The position numbers and the translations under genes are program-made. Of a stretch of 21,663 nucleotides of DNA, positions 1 to 4,769 are shown piece after piece; the first letter of the stretch is position 1, and every line of letters starts with the position of its first letter. The stretch is taken from contig JASHOI010000316.1 of the NCBI GenBank assembly GCA_030041195.1, positions 1 to 21,663 of the forward strand. Reading direction: 5' to 3'. The notes beneath the pieces are model-generated. The model was not told the DNA's origin and did not search any database. It saw only the letters and a program-made list of their open reading frames with translations. The DNA comes from Streptosporangiaceae bacterium. Its GTDB lineage: Bacteria > Actinomycetota > Actinomycetes > Streptosporangiales > Streptosporangiaceae.

Positions 1-227
1 GCGGCAGCGATCGCGGGGGCCGCCGGCGCGGCAGTCGAGGCGGCCCGCCCCGGTGGGGCGCCTGCCGGCTCGGCTGCCCGGACGGCCGCGGTCTGGGCGG
101 TCCTTGCGGGAGCCCTCGCCGGCTCCCCCGCCCCGGCGACGAGCACGACCGGCAGCACCGGCAGGATGCACGGCGAGATGCCCGCCAGGAACCCGGCAAC
201 GACGCCGATGACGACAAGCTCGAGCAT
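1..227 (-). CDS. CcdA/DsbD-type thiol:disulfide membrane transporter, N-terminal fragment (DipZ-like)
   Basis: The reading frame starts at the ATG at 227 and stays open to the window edge, so only about 75 residues are visible. Residues 1-27 form a first membrane helix carrying GISPCILPVLPVV, the signature of the CcdA/DsbD/DipZ family. These membrane proteins pass electrons from cytoplasmic thioredoxin to extracytoplasmic thiols for cytochrome c maturation or disulfide isomerisation, and the Cys of SPC is one of the redox pair. The helix is followed by an Ala/Pro/Arg-rich stretch, consistent with the cytoplasmic linker seen after helix 1 in DipZ-type proteins. A GGAG lies about ten bases upstream of the ATG. 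The motif is clear. What cannot be seen is the rest of the membrane domain or whether a thioredoxin-like C-terminal domain is fused. Confidence 0.8.
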   Translation of the reverse strand, partial: MLELVVIGVVAGFLAGISPCILPVLPVVLVAGAGEPARAPARTAQTAAVRAAEPAGAPPGRAASTAAPAAPAIAA

Positions 228-335
228 GCTGCTGCCGCTCCGTTCTCCGCGCTCGACGGGTGCGCCCCGGGAGCCCGGCCGGGCCCCGTCCCACCAGTTA
301 TTCGTCGCCGGCGGAGCCGCGGTTTGGTCAGCGGG

Positions 336-533
336 TCAGCTGCTCGGCTGCGGCACGTGGCAGGAGATCTTCGGATTGACCCCTACGTAGTTCAGCGGGC
401 CCGCCAGGATCGTCACCACGATCGTGCCCGCCTGGCTGCAGTTGGCAGGCGGCGAGCTGTAATCGTGCCGCTGGCCAGCGGCGATGGCACCGATGATCAG
501 CCATATAACGAGCACGAGCGTTCCGATGTGCAT
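336..533 (-). CDS. Small conserved actinobacterial membrane protein (65 aa)
   Basis: The protein starts MHIGTLVLVIWLIIGAIAAG, a single N-terminal membrane helix or uncleaved signal anchor. A short polar region with two Cys (in PANCSQAG and PKISCHVP) and the patch TILAGPLNYVGVNP follow. I recall very similar short proteins as common hypothetical genes in high-GC actinomycetes, but no function is known to me. The ATG at 533 is preferred over the in-frame GTG at 539 because GGAGG sits five bases before the ATG, whereas it would touch the GTG. The two Cys probably lie outside the membrane, and the neighbour at the window edge is a thiol-redox transporter. That link is suggestive only. Confidence 0.75.
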   Translation of the reverse strand: MHIGTLVLVIWLIIGAIAAGQRHDYSSPPANCSQAGTIVVTILAGPLNYVGVNPKISCHVPQPSS

Positions 534-586
534 CGCCACCTCCGGCGCCTGGTCGATAGCGATGATATGGCACCGAATGAGGTCGG

Positions 587-592
587 TAGCGT
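587..592 (+). promoter_or_regulatory. Candidate -10 hexamer for leaderless transcription of the DUF1330 gene
   Basis: TAGCGT fits the actinobacterial TAnnnT -10 pattern and lies six bases before the GTG at 599. That would place transcription start at or next to the start codon. No Shine-Dalgarno sequence precedes the GTG and no clear -35 is visible. This is inference from spacing. Confidence 0.4.
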
Positions 593-598
593 AGAGAT

Positions 599-922
599 GT
601 GACCGCCTACGTGATCTCCGAGGTGGAAGTCCTCGACGAGGAAGCCGGGCAGCGCTACCGGGACCTGGCCGCCCGGTCCATCGCCGCGTACGGGGGCCGA
701 TACCTGGTCAGGGGTGCGCCGCCGGAGGTGGCCGAGGGCAGCATGCCGCCGGAGCGGCGGATGGTGGTGGTGGAGTTCCCCAGCATGCAGCGGGTGCGCG
801 ACTGGTACGGCTCGCCTGAGTATGCCGACGCGCTGGCGATCCGCGGCACGGCCCTGGACCGTCGGCTGGTTTTCGTTGAAGGCGTCGGCGCCGGGCCCGC
901 GGCCGGGGGCGATCCGCGCTAG
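599..922 (+). CDS. DUF1330 family protein (107 aa)
   Basis: The sequence follows the DUF1330 pattern of a small dimeric ferredoxin-like fold: a first strand with VISEVEVLDEE, then YGGRYLVRG near residues 36-44, a central strand with VVVEFPS, and WYGSPEYADALAIR around residues 70-84. Family members are 90-100 residues long and their biochemical role is unknown. The protein carries a short Gly/Ala/Pro-rich tail beyond the domain. The GTG at 599 is chosen because the conserved first strand begins directly after it. The gene is divergent from the 65-aa membrane protein across 65 bases and ends tail to tail with the next leftward gene, overlapping its stop by four bases. Confidence 0.85.
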   Translation: MTAYVISEVEVLDEEAGQRYRDLAARSIAAYGGRYLVRGAPPEVAEGSMPPERRMVVVEFPSMQRVRDWYGSPEYADALAIRGTALDRRLVFVEGVGAGPAAGGDPR

Positions 923-1197
923 CCCGCGCCGAATCCGGCGGTGCCGAGCAGGTGGCGCAAGTCGATGACGGTCTGGACGTCCACGTCCTTCTTGCCCGCC
1001 GGGTCGAAGAACTCGGTCTGCCTTCCCATCGTGACGGCGAGCTTGCCGTCGTGCTCCTGGGTGACCGAGCCGACCGCCTCGAGCAGCGACACCACGGCCC
1101 GCCATTCGATGTTGTGGCTCGTGGGATGCTCGAAGATCTGGCGCAGCGTGTCACGGTGACGGTTGTTGAGGTGCTCGGGCTCGGTCATGGGTGGCAT
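919..1197 (-). CDS. Conserved small protein of unknown function (92 aa, distantly HicA-like)
   Basis: This is a soluble, mixed alpha/beta protein with the readable pattern HRDTLRQIFEHP, SHNIEWRAVVSLLEAVG, EHDGKLAVTMG and VQTVIDLRHLLGTAGF. The order helix, strand with a His-bearing SHNIEW, DGK hairpin and C-terminal helix resembles the small double-stranded-RNA-binding-like fold of HicA proteins. However, the catalytic-His context of HicA is not clearly present and no HicB-like partner is adjacent. The ATG at 1197 overlaps the stop of the upstream gene (TGATG), so the two are probably translated in coupled fashion. A second ATG at 1188 is possible. I cannot assign a function. Confidence 0.7.
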   Translation of the reverse strand: MPPMTEPEHLNNRHRDTLRQIFEHPTSHNIEWRAVVSLLEAVGSVTQEHDGKLAVTMGRQTEFFDPAGKKDVDVQTVIDLRHLLGTAGFGAG

Positions 1198-1490
1198 CAC
1201 TCGTCGTAGTGAGATGGCGGGAACGGGCTTCGCTCGTGCTCGAGCTCCAGCTCGTCCTTGTCGTACTCGCGGCGGATCTCGGCGCGCTCCTCCTCGTAGG
1301 CGTCGGTCTCGGTGACGTCGAACGGCTGCGGCGGGGTGTCCGTGGCGGGCGGCACCTCATCCGGGTCGTACGGGTCGAGGCCCGCCTCCACCCGCTCTTC
1401 CTCGGTCAGCCGGGCGAGCCGGTCGTCGTCGATGCGGTCCGGGGCGCCGCCGTGCTCCCGGCGGTCGCGGTGGAACTCCTCGGTCACCAT
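1197..1490 (-). CDS. Charged, probably disordered small protein (97 aa)
   Basis: About forty per cent of the residues are Asp, Glu, Arg or Lys, with acidic runs, a LTEEERVEAGLDPYDPDE segment and a Pro-rich middle. There are no membrane segments, Cys motifs or catalytic signatures, so it is probably largely unstructured. Codon use is normal for the window and the frame is coupled to the next gene by a TGATG overlap, both of which support a real gene. AGGAGG lies one base before the ATG at 1490 and four bases before the GTG at 1487, so the GTG may be the true start. The function is unknown. The coupling suggests it acts together with, or sets the level of, the 92-aa protein. Confidence 0.65.
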   Translation of the reverse strand: MVTEEFHRDRREHGGAPDRIDDDRLARLTEEERVEAGLDPYDPDEVPPATDTPPQPFDVTETDAYEEERAEIRREYDKDELELEHERSPFPPSHYDE

Positions 1491-1593
1491 GCCTCCTGCG
1501 GGTCTAACAGATCAACAGGCCTACCTTGAACGCTACGCCGTGCGGCCGGCCTGCCGCCCACCGGCCGGCCAAGCGTCCCGCCCGGTCATCCTG

Positions 1594-2697
1594 TCAGGGC
1601 CCGGCGCGGTAGCGTGCGACCGCATCCTCGTCCCAGTCCAGTCCGTTGCCGGGCACGTCGGGCAGGTGCAGCTGGCCGGACCGGACATCGAACGGCCGCT
1701 CGAGGACCGGGTTGGCCCAGTCCTGCCACTCCAGCCAGTGCCGGGTCGGGGTGACCCGCAGCAGGTGCGCGGACACCTCCGGGTACAGGTGCGAGGACAT
1801 CGGCAGGCAGGCCACGTCGGCGATCGCCGCCGCCTGCAGCCAGCCGGTCACCCCGCCGATCCGCATCAGGTCGGGCATGACCAGGTCGCAGGCTTGTGCC
1901 CGGATCGCGTCCTGCATGGCACGCGGCCCGTAGAAGTTCTCCCCGAGCATGACCGGCGTGGCGATGTCCCGGGCCACCCGGGCGTGGCCGTCCAGGTCGT
2001 CGTATCGCAGCGGCTCCTCGATCCAGGCCAGGCCCTCGCCGTCCAGGGCGCGGCAGCGTTCCAGCGCATCGCCGAGAGTCAGTCCCTGGTTGTAGTCGGC
2101 GACCAGGGTCACCCGGTCCCCGACCGCCTCCCTGACCTTGCGCACCGCCGCCAGGTCGTCGGCCGCGTGAGCCCGGCCCACCCGCACCTTCAGCGCGGTG
2201 AACTCGCCTTCGGCGAGCAGCTCCAGCGCCTCGTCGCCGGCCGCGGCGGGCGCGATCAGCCCGAGCCCGTTGCTGTTGTAGGCCGGCACCGGCTCCATGG
2301 TCCCGCCGAGCAGCCGGGCCAGCGGCAGCCCGGCCGCCTTGGCCAGCGCATCCCAGAGCGCGATGTCGATCCCGGCCACGGCGGCCAGGGCCAGGCCCTG
2401 GTACCCGGCCAGGCCGAACCAGCCGCGGGAGGCGTGGAACGCGGCCGCCGGGGCCACCGGCCTGCCGCGCATCGCGGCACCGAGGTCCCGCATGGCCGGG
2501 AGCAGCGCCGCGGCCGCCCGGTCCAGGTACGGGCCGATGTAGCCGCGGCCGGTGATGCCCTGCTCGGTGGCGACGTCGATGAGCAGCAGCGGCCAGCGGC
2601 CGAAGTCCCCGACCCGGGTGGCCAGCGGGCGCCGCATCGGCACCACGACCGCGCGCACGGCCACGTCGCGCACGACCAGACCAGGATCGTCAATCAT
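1594..2697 (-). CDS. Enolase-superfamily enzyme, mandelate racemase subgroup (367 aa)
   Basis: The protein aligns end to end with mandelate racemase. Residues K170, D201, E227, E253, D276, H303 and E323 all sit at a constant offset of six from the racemase residues K164, D195, E221, E247, D270, H297 and E317. It therefore has the Mg2+-binding triad, the His-Asp dyad and the terminal acid, in motifs VADYNQ, WIEEP, LGEN, MPDLMRIGG, MSSHLYPE and HWLEW. The enzymes abstract the alpha proton of a carboxylate and then racemise, dehydrate or cycloisomerise it. The second base of the KxK motif (racemase K166) is Arg172 here, which argues against simple mandelate racemase activity and leaves acid-sugar dehydratase or another epimerase possible. 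The ATG at 2697 is chosen because GGGAGG lies six bases upstream. It appears to be a single gene with a repeat-rich leader. Confidence 0.9.
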   Translation of the reverse strand: MIDDPGLVVRDVAVRAVVVPMRRPLATRVGDFGRWPLLLIDVATEQGITGRGYIGPYLDRAAAALLPAMRDLGAAMRGRPVAPAAAFHASRGWFGLAGYQGLALAAVAGIDIALWDALAKAAGLPLARLLGGTMEPVPAYNSNGLGLIAPAAAGDEALELLAEGEFTALKVRVGRAHAADDLAAVRKVREAVGDRVTLVADYNQGLTLGDALERCRALDGEGLAWIEEPLRYDDLDGHARVARDIATPVMLGENFYGPRAMQDAIRAQACDLVMPDLMRIGGVTGWLQAAAIADVACLPMSSHLYPEVSAHLLRVTPTRHWLEWQDWANPVLERPFDVRSGQLHLPDVPGNGLDWDEDAVARYRAGP

Positions 2698-2726
2698 CCG
2701 GCGCCTCCCCACCCCGTCACTTCAAT

Positions 2727-2777
2727 GATCTGGGTCGCACCCAGCCACCCAGATCGTCGCACCCAGCCGCCCAGATC
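2727..2777. repeat. Two 22-bp direct repeats with a nested inverted repeat, candidate operator
   Basis: Units 2734-2755 and 2756-2777 are identical except for one base (A or G at unit position 14). They are immediately adjacent, so matching faces sit about two helical turns apart. CTGGGT-CGC-ACCCAG (2730-2744) forms a perfect inverted repeat at the gene-proximal edge. The array lies 30-80 bases upstream of the racemase-like start codon, where a regulator of that gene would be expected. No regulator gene is adjacent, so the binding protein is unknown. Confidence 0.55.
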
Positions 2778-2864
2778 ATGGAATATCAAATATCGCTTTA
2801 CCGCGAATAGGGTGATCCGCCACAAACCCGGCGCCGCGGCCGCGCAACCGGCTGCCCGCCCAAA

Positions 2865-2911
2865 GATCTAGGAGCCTCGCGTGCAAATGCTGCCGGTGAT
2901 CCTCCTAGATC
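2865..2911. repeat. Perfect 10-bp inverted repeat with 27-bp spacer
   Basis: GATCTAGGAG at 2865-2874 and CTCCTAGATC at 2902-2911 are exact reverse complements. The spacer is GC-normal and no T-run follows, so a factor-independent terminator is not supported. It lies between the tandem repeat array and the racemase-like promoter region. Confidence 0.5.
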
Positions 2912-2920
2912 ATCTGTGAA

Positions 2921-3040
2921 CCCGGCCGGGGCGGGATGGCTAGCGCATGATCCGGCCGGGGCGGGGTGGCTGGCGCATGATCCGGCCGTGGCGGGATGGC
3001 TAGCGCATGACCCGGCCGGGGCGGGACGGCTAGCGCATGA
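2921..3040 (-). repeat. Four tandem 30-bp repeats covering the 3' end of the SDR gene
   Basis: Units are 2921-2950, 2951-2980, 2981-3010 and 3011-3040. They differ from one another by only a few bases. Read leftward each is ten codons long and in frame with the SDR gene, spelling PSRPGRIMR-stop or a near variant. The SDR gene itself ends GGLIMR-stop inside the first unit encountered. In the unit at 2951-2980 the in-frame stop TAG is CAG (Gln). The array therefore looks like slippage or unequal-crossover expansion of a short segment containing the gene's own last codons and stop. Confidence 0.85.
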
Positions 3041-3725
3041 TGAGGCCGCCGTCGGCGCACAGCACCTGGCCGGTCATGGCCGCCGCCGCGTCGGAGACCA
3101 GGTAGGCGACGGCGGCCGCGGTGTCGCCGGGTACGAGCCGCCGCTTGAGCGCCTGGCGATCGACCGTGGCGTCGAACTGCTCGTCGCTGTTCACGGTGCG
3201 CGAGCCCGGCGTGTCGGTCAGGCCCGGCGCCACCGCGGATACGCCGATGCCGTCCGGGCCCAGCGTGACGGCCAGCGTGCGCATGACCCCCAGCAGCGCG
3301 CCCTTGCTGGCCACGTACGCGAGCAGCGCCGGGTTCGGCGGGGACCAGAAGGTGTCGGAGGTGACGAACACGACGCGGCCGAATCCCCGTTCGGTCATGC
3401 CGGGGGCGAACGCCTGCACGAGCCACAGCGCCGATTCGACGTTGACGGACTGGACGTGGCGCCAGGTCGCGGCGTCGACGTCGGCGATCGTCACCTGGTC
3501 GAACGCCGCGACGCAGTGGACGAACACGTCACAGCGGCCGTAGCGCTCGAGCACCGCGGCCGCGGCGGCCCGGGTTGAAGCTTCGGACGCCAGGTCACAG
3601 TCGACCTCCGCGTTACGGTCGAGGACCACGGTTCGGTGGCCGGCGCCCTGCAGCGCTCCGACGATCGCGGTTCCGATGGCTCCCGCGCCGCCGGTGACGA
3701 CCGCGATCCGTTCGGGCACGTTCAT
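3030..3725 (-). CDS. Short-chain dehydrogenase/reductase (231 aa)
   Basis: This is a classical SDR with Rossmann fold. The dinucleotide-binding TGGAGAIG is at residues 11-18, an Asp-bearing VDCDLAS follows beta-3, and the catalytic tetrad is N95, S123 (VTSDTF), Y137 and K141 (YVASK). The usual NNAG structural motif is degenerate (HCVAAF, residues 70-75). The C-terminal TGQVLCADGG is the typical SDR ending. It would oxidise or reduce an alcohol or ketone with NAD(P)(H); the substrate is unknown. The ATG at 3725 matches the usual distance to the glycine motif. A GTG at 3731 overlaps the stop of the upstream glycosylase gene and is an alternative, and in either case the two genes are coupled. 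The stop codon lies in the 30-bp tandem repeat. Confidence 0.9.
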   Translation of the reverse strand: MNVPERIAVVTGGAGAIGTAIVGALQGAGHRTVVLDRNAEVDCDLASEASTRAAAAAVLERYGRCDVFVHCVAAFDQVTIADVDAATWRHVQSVNVESALWLVQAFAPGMTERGFGRVVFVTSDTFWSPPNPALLAYVASKGALLGVMRTLAVTLGPDGIGVSAVAPGLTDTPGSRTVNSDEQFDATVDRQALKRRLVPGDTAAAVAYLVSDAAAAMTGQVLCADGGLIMR

Positions 3726-3727
3726 GT

Positions 3728-4411
3728 TCACGCGCTGCCGTGCTGGGCGGCCGGCGGCGTCTCCGCGGGCTCGAAGGCGGCGGAGAAGAGGTAGCTGGTG
3801 GCGAGGCTGCGGTAGGGCCGCCATTTCTCCGCGATCGCGAGGACCTCCTGCTGGGCGGGGAGGTGGTCGAGCCGATAGGCGGCCTGGATGGCCTTGCGGA
3901 GCGCGAGGTCGCCCGGCAGAACCACGTCCTCCCGGCCGAGCGCGACGAGCATGGCGCCCTGCACGGTCCACGGGCCGATCCCGGGAATCTCGGTCAGCTC
4001 GGCCATGAGTTCGTCGTCGGGCAGGGCGCTCAGCACGTCCTCGCTGAGCCTGCCGTCCGACAGCCGCGCGGCGAGCTCACGGAGCGTGTCGATCTTCCGC
4101 CAGGAGAGCCCGGCCTCGCGCAGCTTGCCGGGGTCTACGCTCAGCAGCTCGGCGGGCGAGGGCAGGTGCCCGCCGAACAGCTCCTGGATGCGGCCTATGG
4201 TCCTGCGGGTGGCCGCGACCGACAGCTGCTGGCCGGTGACCTGGAACAACAGGGCGCCAAACAGATCCATCGGCGGCAGCTGGGTCAGCCACGCCCGGGG
4301 ATCGAAGCCCGGCCGGTCGTCGATGAGCCGGGCCAGGACGGGATCGGCGCCGCGCAGGAAAGAACGCGCCTGCTGCAGCCACGCGGCACGGCTGGAATCA
4401 CCGGTCACCAT
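3728..4411 (-). CDS. AlkA-type DNA-3-methyladenine glycosylase II (HhH-GPD, 227 aa)
   Basis: This is a base-excision repair enzyme that removes alkylated bases such as 3-methyladenine. The helix-hairpin-helix is at residues 135-152 with LTEIPGIGPWTV, and the Gly/Pro-Asp loop VVLPGDLALRKA follows with catalytic D168. The position that is Lys in bifunctional OGG/Nth enzymes is Gln151 or Val150, consistent with a monofunctional glycosylase. There is no iron-sulfur cluster Cys set, and the AlkA N-terminal domain is reduced, as in short actinobacterial forms. The ATG at 4411 is chosen because AAGGTGAG lies six bases upstream. Longer in-frame starts would run into the preceding small gene. The stop overlaps the possible GTG of the SDR gene, so the two are probably co-transcribed. 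Confidence 0.9.
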   Translation of the reverse strand: MVTGDSSRAAWLQQARSFLRGADPVLARLIDDRPGFDPRAWLTQLPPMDLFGALLFQVTGQQLSVAATRRTIGRIQELFGGHLPSPAELLSVDPGKLREAGLSWRKIDTLRELAARLSDGRLSEDVLSALPDDELMAELTEIPGIGPWTVQGAMLVALGREDVVLPGDLALRKAIQAAYRLDHLPAQQEVLAIAEKWRPYRSLATSYLFSAAFEPAETPPAAQHGSA

Positions 4412-4463
4412 GCGTAACTCACCTTCCCATCGCAGGGTTCGGGCACCTACGAAGCTAGTGGCA

Positions 4464-4748
4464 TCAGGGTGGGCGGCCGTCACCTGGTTCCGGCGATTCG
4501 GGTGCCGCTTCGAGCTGGCGGACCTCAAGGAGGTCGAGGCCGAGCGCCTCCACCTGAGCCAGCACGCCGTAGAGCGCCGAGTGATCCAGCAGGCCGGTCA
4601 GCACGGTATGTGCGCCGTGCCGCTGCGACGTCATCGCCGGGAACGCGGAGAGCGCCGTGGCGCCGAGGTAGCCGTTGATCCGGATTACGTAACGGGCGCC
4701 GGCTGGGTCCATGAACCGATGATTGAGGACCCGCAGGTGAATCCGCAT
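4464..4748 (-). CDS. Small conserved protein encoded directly after the LAL regulator (82-94 aa)
   Basis: The core reads ARYVIRINGYLGATALSAFPAM, then GAHTVLTGLLDHSALYGVLAQVEALGLDLLEVRQLE. I recognise this beta-alpha-beta pattern (strand, conserved small loop, TVLTG strand, long helix, final LLEVRQL strand) as a frequent small hypothetical protein of actinomycetes, often near LuxR-type or stress genes. Its function is not known to me. The start is uncertain. The ATG at 4748 lies 21 bases after the regulator stop but falls in the last bases of a palindrome resembling one upstream of the regulator. The ATG at 4712, which matches homologue lengths as I recall them, would leave that palindrome in the leader. 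Neither has a good ribosome binding site. Confidence 0.75.
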   Translation of the reverse strand: MRIHLRVLNHRFMDPAGARYVIRINGYLGATALSAFPAMTSQRHGAHTVLTGLLDHSALYGVLAQVEALGLDLLEVRQLEAAPESPEPGDGRPP

Positions 4749-4764
4749 CACCGGGATCTGGTGA
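4748..4764. promoter_or_regulatory. Palindrome TCACCGG-GAT-CTGGTGA, candidate operator
   Basis: This 17-bp imperfect palindrome differs at one base from the perfect one at 7509-7525. It lies just after the stop of the LAL regulator gene and at the head of the small conserved gene. The shared sequence and the flanking positions suggest one protein binds both, with the LAL regulator itself as the first candidate. This is inference. Confidence 0.5.
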
Positions 4765-4769
4765 TCGCG

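Larger units (their letters stand above)
2698..3029. other. Gene-free, repeat-rich interval between the SDR and racemase-like genes
   Basis: No frame with normal codon use fills this interval. It holds a pair of 22-bp direct repeats (2734-2777), a 10-bp-arm inverted repeat (2865-2911), an AT-rich patch around 2780-2815, and most of a 30-bp tandem repeat array (2921-3040). It probably combines the 3' untranslated end of the leftward SDR gene with the promoter of the leftward racemase-like gene. Confidence 0.7.

Noticed and set aside
919..1197. Firm assignment of the 92-aa gene as a HicA toxin
   Set aside because: The His context and partner expected for HicA are missing; kept only as a distant resemblance.
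1312..2871. A 519-codon open frame on the plus strand
   Set aside because: It is antisense to the racemase-like gene, whose complete active site and good ribosome binding site prove the minus strand is coding; the plus-strand product resembles no protein.
2921..3040. Tandem repeats considered as a CRISPR array
   Set aside because: The 30-bp units are directly adjacent with no unique spacers, there is no cas gene, and the units are in frame with the SDR gene end.
4396..4405. A half copy (GAATCACCGG) of the LAL-flanking palindrome near the glycosylase start
   Set aside because: Only one arm is present and it overlaps the first codons of the glycosylase gene (MVTGDS), so coding explains it.
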